Assembly (NCBI RefSeq): GCF_018882415.1
Contig: NZ_JACVOL010000001.1
Span: forward strand, 644,253-708,252
Length of the DNA stretch: 64,000 nucleotides
Reading direction: 5' to 3'
Source: Polynucleobacter sp. 86C-FISCH
GTDB taxonomy: Bacteria; Pseudomonadota; Gammaproteobacteria; Burkholderiales; Burkholderiaceae
Each line of letters opens with the position of its first letter. Within the stretch, counting starts at the first letter, position 1. The notes under the pieces are model-generated. The model was not told the origin of the DNA. It was given only the letters and a program-made list of their open reading frames with translations, and made no database searches. This document shows, in pieces, positions 32,333-40,946 of this stretch. Made by a program: the position numbers and the translations under genes.

Positions 32333-34762
32333 ATGCGTCGATCCATTACTCGCATTGCTTTTATCCTATTCAATGGAGTCATAAGCAATTCTTATGCCAC
32401 TTTGCTGAGCCCAGGCGAGCAAAGATGGGTCGATGCCCATCCTGTAGTCCGTTTTAGCATTCACGAAAAGTACGCGCCTTATCTAGAATTAAATGAGAAT
32501 GGTGAGGCCGGCGTTTTTCACAGCATCTTGAGCAAGCTTAGTGAATTTACCAAGCAGGAATTTCTGCCTAGATGGCGCAAGAGCGATCAAGAAGGATTGC
32601 AACAACTCGCCAGCGGGGAAGTAGACTTCATTATTGATCCACCTTCACTAGATGATGAATACCTAAGGTTTGGCTCCCTATCAGAAGCAATTTTTTGGGG
32701 TCACGATGCAATTCTGACAAAGCGCTCAGAAAGTAATGCGCACATCGAACCAATCAATATTGCCTACTTCGATCGTGGTTATGAAAATCCTCCATCGCCA
32801 TCCCATCCGCAATCTAGGCTTTCTAGTCACACCGAGAAATTAATCTTTGATCTACTCAAAAATGATATCGAAGCACTAGTCTTACCTGTTCGCCTTGCGC
32901 AACAAATCATTCAGAAAGTGAACGGCCAGAAATTGCAATTAAATGGCTTATATAGCAGAGAGCCCTTTGAATACCGCTGGCTAATTGCCCATCAGAGCGA
33001 GGCTTTGCATGCTGTGCTTGGTGGCTTTCTGGAGAACTTAGACCCCATGGAATCACGTAATCTATTTGCTCTTCATTCAAACGAGGCATGGGGAGACAGT
33101 AGCAAGTCTAATAACCCGCAACTTAACTGGATTTCAGCATTGGCAGCGTTGCTGGGCGGAACCTTGTTGCTTTGGTACATAAAAAGAAAAAATCAACTGC
33201 ATACTCATCAAACTGAGAGACTCATGAATTCTAAAGAGCTTGCCGAAAAAGCGAATGCTGCGAAGTCTTCATTTCTGGCTACGATGAGCCATGAAATTCG
33301 TACTCCAATGAATGCTATCTTGGGAGTGCAGGAGCTGTTGCTAAACAGCCCACTCCCGAATAATGAAAAAGCATTGCTCAAAAGTGCCCACTCATCAGCA
33401 GAGTCACTACTAGGCATCCTTAATCAAGTTTTAGATCTTTCCAAAATTGAGGCGGGTAAGCTCACTCTCAATTTAGAGCCTTGCTGCCTCAATACCCTCA
33501 TCGACGATATCGATTCCGCATTTTCAACAGTTGCCCAAATCCAAAATCTCACCCTTCACACCACTAAAGACCCTCGGGTCGCCCAAGTGTTGATGATTGA
33601 TGCACTTCGACTGCGGCAAATCCTACAAAACCTCATTAGTAATGCCATCAAATTTACTGAGCATGGTGAGATTTATTTCTCAATTAGCGTGTTGGCAAAT
33701 GACCATGCGGGACAGTTGATTGAGTTTCGAGTGATTGATACTGGCGTAGGCATGGGAGCTGAGGATATTGAGATTGCATTACAAGCATTCGAGCAAATTC
33801 CAGGTACGAGCGAGCAACACAAGGGGACTGGTCTTGGACTCACCATTACCAATCACCTAGTCACCTCAATGGGCAGTCAGCTTTATTTTGATAGTGCCCC
33901 AGGATTTGGCAGCAATATTCACTTTTGCGTGGCATTTCCTCGCACTAGCATTGCTGCGCCTGGACAAGCACCAACTAATGGCAAAGCCCCTCAGTCAAGA
34001 AGACTAGTTTCTAAAGGTCACAACAAATCAAATCGCACCTTACGAGCCTTAGTAGTCGAGGACCACCCAGCTAGCAGGCAAATTATTTCCTTGCAATTAG
34101 AGGCGCTTGGGATTGAGGTAGCAGTTTGCGATAACGCGCATACCGCTCTAGATTTGATTACCCAGACCAATTTCGATCTCTTGTTGACCGATCAATCCAT
34201 TCCGGGAATGCAAGGCTCAGAACTGGCTAAGCGAATTCGAGATCTAGGTCATCGTGATCTCATCATCATTGGTGTCACCGCAGATATTTATGCGCTGGAT
34301 TCACGCCACCAGTTTTTTGCTGCCGGTATGAATAGCGTTCTCATCAAACCACTCAGTCTCATGACCCTAGAAAACGAATTGACTCGCTATTTCTCGACTC
34401 AGGAAGTGACTGAAAAAATGATCTCGGAAGTTGGCGCCGATGAATATTCATTTGATGCATTTGCAGGTCTGCTAAGAGATAACCCAAATCATGTCTTGGT
34501 GATATTGGATGAGATCAAGAAAGTCCATGATGAGGCTCTTGAGATACTAGAAAGCAAACAATGTGATGAGGACACTTTCAGCAGCCTGGTTCATAAGGTA
34601 AAAGGCGGCGCCCAACTACTAAAAGCCAGATCATTTGTTCTTTCATGCGATGGATTGAATGGAGACACCCCTTTGTCCAATCGTATTGCTACGTTCACTC
34701 AAGTACTTCTTGAGCAAAATCAAGTCATTGAGAGGTATCGAGAAAATTACACTCAACAATAA
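32333..34762 (+). CDS. BvgS/EvgS-like hybrid sensor histidine kinase with periplasmic Venus-flytrap domain
   Basis: An 809-residue unorthodox kinase. Order of parts: N-terminal signal/anchor (1-23); one periplasmic SBP_bac_3 domain (about 25-255) starting LSPGEQRWVDAHPVVRFSI, the usual BvgS flytrap opening; transmembrane helix (about 266-286); HisKA with His320 in SHEIRTPMN; HATPase with NAIKFT, DTGVGM and GTGLGLTI; receiver with Asp620 in LLTDQSIPG; HPt with His754 in HKVKGGAQLL. So a His-Asp-His-Asp phosphorelay to the regulator is expected. Bordetella BvgS has two flytrap domains and a PAS domain; here there is one flytrap and no visible PAS domain. The signal sensed is unknown. Confidence 0.9.
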   Translation: MRRSITRIAFILFNGVISNSYATLLSPGEQRWVDAHPVVRFSIHEKYAPYLELNENGEAGVFHSILSKLSEFTKQEFLPRWRKSDQEGLQQLASGEVDFIIDPPSLDDEYLRFGSLSEAIFWGHDAILTKRSESNAHIEPINIAYFDRGYENPPSPSHPQSRLSSHTEKLIFDLLKNDIEALVLPVRLAQQIIQKVNGQKLQLNGLYSREPFEYRWLIAHQSEALHAVLGGFLENLDPMESRNLFALHSNEAWGDSSKSNNPQLNWISALAALLGGTLLLWYIKRKNQLHTHQTERLMNSKELAEKANAAKSSFLATMSHEIRTPMNAILGVQELLLNSPLPNNEKALLKSAHSSAESLLGILNQVLDLSKIEAGKLTLNLEPCCLNTLIDDIDSAFSTVAQIQNLTLHTTKDPRVAQVLMIDALRLRQILQNLISNAIKFTEHGEIYFSISVLANDHAGQLIEFRVIDTGVGMGAEDIEIALQAFEQIPGTSEQHKGTGLGLTITNHLVTSMGSQLYFDSAPGFGSNIHFCVAFPRTSIAAPGQAPTNGKAPQSRRLVSKGHNKSNRTLRALVVEDHPASRQIISLQLEALGIEVAVCDNAHTALDLITQTNFDLLLTDQSIPGMQGSELAKRIRDLGHRDLIIIGVTADIYALDSRHQFFAAGMNSVLIKPLSLMTLENELTRYFSTQEVTEKMISEVGADEYSFDAFAGLLRDNPNHVLVILDEIKKVHDEALEILESKQCDEDTFSSLVHKVKGGAQLLKARSFVLSCDGLNGDTPLSNRIATFTQVLLEQNQVIERYRENYTQQ

Positions 34763-34775
34763 GTAGAGCAACAAA

Positions 34776-34805
34776 AAACCCGCCACATTGCTGAGGCGGG
34801 TTTTT
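34776..34805. terminator. Bidirectional terminator between the kinase gene and the convergent outer-membrane protein gene
   Basis: Stem AAACCCGCC (34776-34784) / GGCGGGTTT (34795-34803) with a 10-nt loop and A/T runs on both sides, 13 bp after the kinase stop and about 20 bp after the stop of the convergent gene. Confidence 0.88.
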
Positions 34806-34823
34806 ATCTAAGTAGCTAGCTAA

Positions 34824-36422
34824 TTAGAAACCAACTGTATATGTTGCCATTACAGTAGTGGTTGATACTGCTTGGTAAGCTTCTTGACGATAGATACCAG
34901 TCACACCTAAGCGCTGGTTCTTCTCAACATCGTAAGTAGCGCCAACAGTAGCTGTTGGGCGATTCTTCACCGGGTTAGCATTGAAGTTCACTGGAGTTAA
35001 GCCAGTAATTGTGGTGCTAGTCCCGTTCACTGTACCGGCAGCAGTATTGGTATCGGATTCAATACCAGCACTTGCGAACAAGTTAGTCTTTGGAATGCCT
35101 CTGAAAGAACCACCAACACCAGCCAACAATGTCGTTGCGTTGGTATTCACTGCGCCAAAGGTCAAAGGAGCAGTTACGCCAGCTGAAGCGCCTTCTGTAT
35201 AGCCGCCCATATTGTTTTGGCTATAACGTACACCAGCGTATGGGGACACTACAAAAGCTTGGCCTAAACCAAAGCCATATTTAGCAGTTAACTGAGCGCC
35301 TTGGCTAGTTAAGGTGGAAGAACCAGTACCAGCTTGTGAAGTACCCACTACTTGACGATTAATCGTAGTGTCCTTTTGACCATAGGCAATCGAACCACGT
35401 ACTTCAGTACCAGTGTCATCTTGTCTTTGATTCCAAGCAGCAAACAAACCAATCAATGGTGTGTTGTTGCTCAAGTTCACAGTAGAGCCACCGTTATTAA
35501 CTGACAAGTTCTGGTCAGCATAAGCACCGATACGCACTGAAGCTGTCGGACGGTAAGCAGCAATTAACAATGCGCTAGTGCTATTTAGACCATTAACCGC
35601 TTGTACTGCAGTATTACGAGCGCCACCAGATACGCAAATATTGTTCTTATCAAACAAAGTACAGTCATAAGTAAAGCTATTAGCCAATACTGAGTTTTGT
35701 AAAGCATAAGTGCCTTGCAATGCTTGGGCAGTATTAGCTACAGATTGTTGGGTTGAAGTTCTTAATGCAGCAGCCTGTGCAGCAGCAAGAGCTGCTGCAG
35801 CTGCAGCCTCGGCGGCAGCGATTTCTTGAGCGGTTAAGCCTGAAGATGGAACAAAAGTACCATCCGCCAAGTAAATACCGGTGATAGTGAATGAAGTACT
35901 AGGATTCCACAAACTCATGCCTAGGTAAATTGGAGAGGCAGCCGAAAGTGAAAAAGTAAGTGCGTTTTTACCAATAATTACCGCATTACCCACATTTAAA
36001 TATGTGCTCGTTGACGCACCTTGAACCCTGTAAAAAACACCTAGCCCACTAGTTGGACAGGCCGGCATTCCGCCGCCGCCGCCAGTAGAACAACCTGAAC
36101 TTGAAAGGCCAATGAAGTTTATTGCAGGGCCTGAATAGTTAAAAGAGAAGGTGTAATTACCTGCTGCTAGAGATGGCGTGTACGTTGCAGCATTATTGAC
36201 CCTTTCTGGCAATGCAATAGAGCCATTGAGGGTTCCAGTCGTCAATGCAATTGATGTACTTGAGTTAATGACACCAGTACCAGGCGGCACTAAAGGGCCG
36301 GGAATTGCATTATTCACAGTAGTAGAATAATTGAGCCCATCCAAATAATTAGTTTGAGCATTGGCTATGACTGTGACTATGTTGAGTGCTGCAAATACAA
36401 AAACGATTTTTGAGAATTTCAT
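34824..36422 (-). CDS. Autotransporter-like outer-membrane beta-barrel protein with Ala-rich linker
   Basis: A 532-residue secreted protein. A Sec signal peptide ends in ANA (residues 20-22). Residues 23-190 form a beta-rich, Gly/Ser/Thr-rich domain with two Cys (111, 122) around a GGGGG stretch. Residues 198-220 are almost all alanine with Glu and Gln, predicted helix. From about 285 the sequence alternates as in outer-membrane strands and ends in a C-terminal Phe (TYTVGF), the usual signature of a barrel handled by the BAM machine. Helix followed by a C-terminal barrel is the autotransporter plan, but the passenger is small and matches nothing I recognise. A porin-like role is the alternative. 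It converges on the BvgS-like operon. Confidence 0.72.
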   Translation of the reverse strand: MKFSKIVFVFAALNIVTVIANAQTNYLDGLNYSTTVNNAIPGPLVPPGTGVINSSTSIALTTGTLNGSIALPERVNNAATYTPSLAAGNYTFSFNYSGPAINFIGLSSSGCSTGGGGGMPACPTSGLGVFYRVQGASTSTYLNVGNAVIIGKNALTFSLSAASPIYLGMSLWNPSTSFTITGIYLADGTFVPSSGLTAQEIAAAEAAAAAALAAAQAAALRTSTQQSVANTAQALQGTYALQNSVLANSFTYDCTLFDKNNICVSGGARNTAVQAVNGLNSTSALLIAAYRPTASVRIGAYADQNLSVNNGGSTVNLSNNTPLIGLFAAWNQRQDDTGTEVRGSIAYGQKDTTINRQVVGTSQAGTGSSTLTSQGAQLTAKYGFGLGQAFVVSPYAGVRYSQNNMGGYTEGASAGVTAPLTFGAVNTNATTLLAGVGGSFRGIPKTNLFASAGIESDTNTAAGTVNGTSTTITGLTPVNFNANPVKNRPTATVGATYDVEKNQRLGVTGIYRQEAYQAVSTTTVMATYTVGF

Positions 36423-36446
36423 AATTATTTACTAGTTGGTTTCATG

Positions 36447-36470
36447 AATTCGCTCTAGGGCGAATTTTTT
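36447..36470 (+). terminator. Terminator-like hairpin in the leader of the outer-membrane protein gene
   Basis: AATTCGC (36447-36453) and GCGAATT (36460-36466) form a 7-bp stem with a TCTAGG loop, followed on the plus strand by five or six T. Read on the plus strand it resembles a terminator that could stop antisense transcription entering from the left; on the minus strand it is a stem in the 5' leader. Confidence 0.45.
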
Positions 36471-36510
36471 GCAACCGCAATGATACCAAACCTACGCACC
36501 ATATATAAAA

Positions 36511-36552
36511 AATCCTATAAAAATCAATGCATTATTGGATTCTTATAGGATT
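36511..36552. repeat. Long imperfect inverted repeat in the divergent promoter region (15-bp arms)
   Basis: Left arm 36511-36525 begins AATCCTATAA; right arm 36538-36552 ends TTATAGGATT. Fourteen of 15 arm positions pair and the spacer is 12 bp. It sits about 90 bp upstream of the outer-membrane protein gene (minus strand) and 50 bp upstream of dacB (plus strand). It has no T run, so an operator or mRNA structure is more likely than a terminator. Confidence 0.75.
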
Positions 36553-36590
36553 AGATTGATGCCTTTGGGGCCTTTGTAATTCCAGGGGTT

Positions 36591-36596
36591 TATTCT
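36591..36596 (+). promoter_or_regulatory. Possible -10 box 7 nt before the dacB start
   Basis: TATTCT is followed by TCTCCAA and the ATG at 36604, without a Shine-Dalgarno sequence. This spacing would give a leaderless mRNA. No good -35 box is visible. Confidence 0.3.
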
Positions 36597-36603
36597 TCTC
36601 CAA

Positions 36604-38172
36604 ATGCTATCTCGCCCCTATCCCGCACTCCGAATATCTAGGTATTTAGTTAATGCTTTAGTTGGAGCTTTTCTTGGACCCCTTTTTGGGCATGCTTTTG
36701 CTTCAGGGGGTTCAGATTCAACATTGAGCAGCAAGACTATTCCCCCGTCAGTTTCTAACAGTCTTGAACGAAATCAAATACCTAAAGATGCCATCAGCAT
36801 CTCGGTAATAGAGATTGAGCCTGGGCGCCCAGGAAAGCATATTGCCAAAAATATACTGGGTTGGCGTCCTGAGATAGTCATGAACCCCGCCTCAACAATG
36901 AAGCTGCTAACCACTTTGAGCGGTTTGGATATTTTGGGGCCGCAATATCGTTGGCGTACCAATATTTATACCGACGGCATTATTCGTCAGGGAGTCTTAA
37001 AGGGTAATTTGTATTTACAAGGCACAGGCGATCCAAAACTCATCCCTGAAGAGCTCGCCAAGATGATGAAAGAACTACAGAATCTTGGTATTCAAAAAAT
37101 TGACGGTAATTTATTTTTTGATCGCAGTGCCTATGCTCCGAGCGTAATGGAACATAACACGATTGATGGCGAATCTTTACGTGCTTATAACGTTCCGCCC
37201 GATCCATTGTTATATGCTTTTCGCACTCTTTCCTTTCAATTGGGTAAGTCACGTACTGCCGACTTTATTGACATCAGCTATACACCTGCGCTATCGCAAC
37301 TGAAGGTATCGAATCAAATGCAGTTGGTAGATCGTCCTTGCGATAACTGGAAAAGCAATATTGGTTTTAAATTAGACCCAGAAGAAATCGGCAATACCGA
37401 TCAAGCCTTAACAGCCCAGTTCTCAGGGGCTTTTCCAAGCTCTTGCAAGGGTGTGAACTTCAACATCGTTGCTTTAGATGCTAATACCTTCTTAACCCAA
37501 GGCTTTGCAGCTGCCTGGGAATTGGCTGGTGGCACTTGGACCAAACCGCCTATTGGTAAGGATGGCAGCGTTCCGCTTGCGGCTCGCCTCTTGCTGCAAT
37601 TTGAGGGCATCAAGCTAGCTGATGATGTTTTAGATATCAACAAATACTCTAACAATGTCATGGCTCGTCAAGTTCTATTAACGCTTGCCTTAGAAAAAAT
37701 GGGTAAGCCCGCAACGACTGCCAATGGTGACTTAGTAATTCAGAGTTGGCTCAAGCAAAACGGTTTGAATTTTACGGACTTAGTCATTGAAAATGGATCT
37801 GGGCTATCTCGCAATGAGGCCATCTCTGCAGAGCAAATGAATCAACTTCTCTTGACCGCTCGCAACCTTCCCGTAGCAGAAGTGTTCTATAACAGCCTTC
37901 CGATAGCAGGAACTGATGGCACCATGCGCAATCGTTTATTAGGTCAACTTCGTAAGTTTTTACATCTCAAGAAAAAGCCTGAGGCCAGAATCAAGACTGG
38001 CTCACTGGTAGATGTGCGCGCAATATCAGGTTACGTTCTGAGTAAATCAGGAAAGATGTACGCCGTGACTTCTTTTATTAACCACCCCAATGCCTGGAGA
38101 GGCCTTGAAGCACACGATCAGCTACTGACGTGGCTACTAGAGGATGGTCCAGAACCAAAGCATGCCCGCTGA
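36604..38172 (+). CDS. dacB: D-alanyl-D-alanine carboxypeptidase/endopeptidase, PBP4 type (DacB)
   Basis: A 522-residue class C penicillin-binding protein (peptidase S13). The three active-site motifs are present: STMK with the nucleophile Ser97 and Lys100, SNN at 349-351, and KTG at 464-466. The large insertion between the first two motifs matches PBP4. A hydrophobic N-terminal stretch (ALVGAFLGPLFGHAFA) is a probable signal peptide, so it acts on peptidoglycan in the periplasm. The last 55 bp overlap the 3' end of the convergent tsaC/sua5 gene. Confidence 0.94.
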   Translation: MLSRPYPALRISRYLVNALVGAFLGPLFGHAFASGGSDSTLSSKTIPPSVSNSLERNQIPKDAISISVIEIEPGRPGKHIAKNILGWRPEIVMNPASTMKLLTTLSGLDILGPQYRWRTNIYTDGIIRQGVLKGNLYLQGTGDPKLIPEELAKMMKELQNLGIQKIDGNLFFDRSAYAPSVMEHNTIDGESLRAYNVPPDPLLYAFRTLSFQLGKSRTADFIDISYTPALSQLKVSNQMQLVDRPCDNWKSNIGFKLDPEEIGNTDQALTAQFSGAFPSSCKGVNFNIVALDANTFLTQGFAAAWELAGGTWTKPPIGKDGSVPLAARLLLQFEGIKLADDVLDINKYSNNVMARQVLLTLALEKMGKPATTANGDLVIQSWLKQNGLNFTDLVIENGSGLSRNEAISAEQMNQLLLTARNLPVAEVFYNSLPIAGTDGTMRNRLLGQLRKFLHLKKKPEARIKTGSLVDVRAISGYVLSKSGKMYAVTSFINHPNAWRGLEAHDQLLTWLLEDGPEPKHAR

Positions 38173-39209
38173 AGTCTGTCTCTCACGCCGTCCCACTCCT
38201 CACCCGCTGGTGGCTCCGGAAACAAAATAAGATCCCAGCCTTGCTGATCCAAATCTCGCAGGGAGCGATATAGGCGACTGGCAAATGCGGTGCTATCACT
38301 TGGCACTTCGACTTCTTCAAAGTGAGCAGATGGGTGACCGTCGTCCCCCAGGTAAGAATCCGAATCCCAAACAGCTACTGCAACACGAGATTTAATATCC
38401 GGAAATTCACTTAAGGCATCTAAGACGCGCCCTGGGGCATACAAACGCAAAGGTGTAGTTGGGGCGTAATGAGCCTTGAGACTTCCAGATACTTTAGGAA
38501 GATCTTCTGTCAATTCATTTGCTTTTACATCACCAGGCAGATACACCTTGACACCTGTCTTAGCAAAAATCTCGCTTGGTGTGATCGCACCTGGCCTGAG
38601 AAGTATCGCTTTATCGCCCGAGGACAAATCAATAATGGTTGACTCAATTCCTACCTCGCAATCGCCTCCATCCAAGATCATCAAATCGAGCATGCCTTCA
38701 AATTCATGACGAACATCTGAAGCGCTGGTCGGTGAAACCTTGCCGAAACGATTGGCTGATGGCGCTACAACGCCACCTTTAAATTTACGCAATAGCTCTT
38801 GAGCAATAGGATGTGACGGCGCACGAATCGCTACCGTATCTTGACCGCCAGTCAAATCCGTCAATACGCTTTTATCTTTCTTGAAGACCAGCGTTAGTGG
38901 TCCTGGCCAAAATGCATTGATTAGCTTTAAGGCCTCTTCCGATACATCTCTTGCCCAATTAGCTAGTATCGGCACCCAATCCACTTGAGTCTGATCAAAC
39001 CTATCCGGTGCAGCTAGGTGAACAATTAATGGATGGTTCGAAGGACGACCCTTGGCAGTAAAGATTTTCTTAATGGCTTCAGCATTTTTAGCATCTGCGC
39101 CCAACCCATAAACGGTCTCAGTCGGAAAGGCGACCAAACCACCATCCCGCAATGTTTGTACTGCTTCGTTAATTACTGCAGAAGATTGCAGGCTACTGTC
39201 GCTGGACAT
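38118..39209 (-). CDS. L-threonylcarbamoyladenylate synthase, Sua5/TsaC family
   Basis: A 363-residue protein with the N-terminal YrdC/TsaC domain (GGLVAFPTETVYGLGADA, KGRPSNHPLIVH, RAPSHPIAQELL, VGIESTIIDLS) and a C-terminal Sua5 domain (after about 210). It makes threonylcarbamoyl-AMP for the t6A modification of tRNA. Length and domain set match Sua5 rather than the short E. coli TsaC. It is the last gene of the purine/glycolysis run on the minus strand, 2 bp after purK, and overlaps dacB by 55 bp tail to tail. Confidence 0.94.
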   Translation of the reverse strand: MSSDSSLQSSAVINEAVQTLRDGGLVAFPTETVYGLGADAKNAEAIKKIFTAKGRPSNHPLIVHLAAPDRFDQTQVDWVPILANWARDVSEEALKLINAFWPGPLTLVFKKDKSVLTDLTGGQDTVAIRAPSHPIAQELLRKFKGGVVAPSANRFGKVSPTSASDVRHEFEGMLDLMILDGGDCEVGIESTIIDLSSGDKAILLRPGAITPSEIFAKTGVKVYLPGDVKANELTEDLPKVSGSLKAHYAPTTPLRLYAPGRVLDALSEFPDIKSRVAVAVWDSDSYLGDDGHPSAHFEEVEVPSDSTAFASRLYRSLRDLDQQGWDLILFPEPPAGEEWDGVRDRLQRACFGSGPSSSSHVSS

Positions 39210-39211
39210 TT

Positions 39212-40396
39212 CTAGGGCTCGATCCCTAATTCAGTAGCAACGGCTGCGCAATTTTGGCGCGCTTCATTGAGAGCTTCGCCCAGGCAATTGATGTGACCCA
39301 TTTTTCTACCCATGCGAGGCTCAGACTTTCCATACAAATGCAATTTAGCATCAGGATGAGCCAGCACTTGATTCCAAGCAGGTTCTTTTGGTTGATCTTC
39401 GCTACCTTCAAACCAAAGATCACCCAATAAGTTCAGCATTGATACTGGCGCTAACTGACGCGTATCACCTAAAGGCAGACGAGCCATTGCTCTTACTTGC
39501 TGCTCAAACTGACTGCTAACACAAGCGTCCATCGTGTAGTGGCCGGAGTTATGTGGGCGAGGAGCGATTTCATTAGCAACGATATCGCCATTCTTAAGAA
39601 CAAAGAACTCAACGCAAAGTACGCCTACGTAATCAATCTTTCGTATGAGTGCCTTTGCTGCTTCCACAATCTTTTTCTCTTGTGCTGGCTTTAGTGATGG
39701 TGCTGGCACAGTAGAGGTGTGCAAAATACCATCGCGGTGAATATTTTGTGAAACTGGGTAAGCAACAACTGCATCATCGTATCCGCGCACAACCAAAGCA
39801 GATACCTCAAAATCTAAATCCATGCGCTTTTCTAATACACAAGGAACTTTGCTTAATTCTGCCCAGGCCGCCGGCAAATTCGCAGCCGTGTAAACAGTAA
39901 TTTGACCTTTACCGTCATAACCCATGCGAGCCGTCTTTAATATCCCGGGAAATAAGTCAGCCGGAATATGGGCAATATCAGCATCATGCTCAACAACGGC
40001 GTATGGTGCTGGACCAATATTGGTTTCGGATTTCCAGGTAGCCAGAAATTTTTTCTCAGCTACCCTGTTCTGCGCCAAAGAGACACAGCTACTTCGTGGC
40101 GCAACAAATACGCCAAGGGCTTCCAACTCATCTAATGCCTGCGCAGGGACATTCTCAAACTCAGTGCTTACTGATGGGCAAAGAGCAGCCATCTCTTTTA
40201 AAGCAGCAGAGTTTGTGTAGTCGGCTTGAATAAACTTTTCGGCTATAGAGCCTGCGGGACTATCAGAGCCAGGATCTAAAACGCAAACCTTATAGCCCAT
40301 AGCTTGTGCAGCCTGGGTAAACATACGCCCCAATTGACCGCCACCTAAAATTCCCAAATACGAACCCGGCAAAATGGGTTCCATACGATCTGCCAT
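39212..40396 (-). CDS. purK: N5-carboxyaminoimidazole ribonucleotide synthase PurK
   Basis: A 394-residue ATP-grasp enzyme. It starts with GILGGGQLGRMFTQAAQAMGYKVCVLDP, typical of PurK, and has RMGYDGKGQ, CVLEKRMDLDFEVSALVVR and NEIAPRPHNSGHYTMDAC in the ATP-grasp part. It carboxylates AIR to N5-CAIR with ATP and bicarbonate. It follows purE by 4 bp, and the two enzymes act in sequence. Confidence 0.96.
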   Translation of the reverse strand: MADRMEPILPGSYLGILGGGQLGRMFTQAAQAMGYKVCVLDPGSDSPAGSIAEKFIQADYTNSAALKEMAALCPSVSTEFENVPAQALDELEALGVFVAPRSSCVSLAQNRVAEKKFLATWKSETNIGPAPYAVVEHDADIAHIPADLFPGILKTARMGYDGKGQITVYTAANLPAAWAELSKVPCVLEKRMDLDFEVSALVVRGYDDAVVAYPVSQNIHRDGILHTSTVPAPSLKPAQEKKIVEAAKALIRKIDYVGVLCVEFFVLKNGDIVANEIAPRPHNSGHYTMDACVSSQFEQQVRAMARLPLGDTRQLAPVSMLNLLGDLWFEGSEDQPKEPAWNQVLAHPDAKLHLYGKSEPRMGRKMGHINCLGEALNEARQNCAAVATELGIEP

Positions 40397-40400
40397 GTAA

Positions 40401-40895
40401 TTAATATCCCGGCAAATTCATTGAACGTGCGGTATCAGACTGCTTCGCACGGAAATCTTCTAAACGCTTAGCCAAATCTGCATCGTGCAAAGCTAAACCA
40501 GCAATGACATGCAAGGCGGCATTGGCTGCACCAGCTTCACCAATTGCAAAAGTAGCAACCGGAATGCCTTTAGGCATCTGCACGATTGAATATAAAGAAT
40601 CTTCGCCACGTAAATATTTGCTTGCTACTGGCACGCCATAAACGGGAACAATTGTTTTGGAAGCAAGCATGCCCGGCAGATGAGCTGCACCACCTGCGCC
40701 AGCAATAATAGCTTGCAAGCCATTGGCTTGTGCTTTCTCAGCATACTGGAACATATCGTCTGGCATGCGGTGTGCGGAGAGCACTTTAGCTTCATGAGCG
40801 ATACCAAATTGCTCAAGCATTTGAGCGGCGTGCTGCATGGTGTCCCAATCTGAGTTGGATCCCATTACTATTCCGACAATTGGCTTCTTGCTCAT
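40401..40895 (-). CDS. purE: N5-carboxyaminoimidazole ribonucleotide mutase PurE
   Basis: A 164-residue class I PurE. The motifs MGSNSDWDTM, SAHRMPDDMF and AGAGGAAHLPGMLASKT are all present, and the length is usual. It converts N5-CAIR to CAIR. The presence of purK next to it confirms the bacterial two-step route. It lies 51 bp after purC. Confidence 0.97.
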   Translation of the reverse strand: MSKKPIVGIVMGSNSDWDTMQHAAQMLEQFGIAHEAKVLSAHRMPDDMFQYAEKAQANGLQAIIAGAGGAAHLPGMLASKTIVPVYGVPVASKYLRGEDSLYSIVQMPKGIPVATFAIGEAGAANAALHVIAGLALHDADLAKRLEDFRAKQSDTARSMNLPGY

Positions 40896-40946
40896 TTACC
40901 TCTCCAAATACCTTCAATTTTTCCTAAGGATCTCATTATCCCCGAG

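Noticed and set aside
35760..35830. Repeat-like Ala codon tract in the surface-protein gene as a simple-sequence phase-variation tract
   Set aside because: The codons are mixed (GCA, GCT, GCC), not a pure short tandem repeat, so slipped-strand switching is unlikely.
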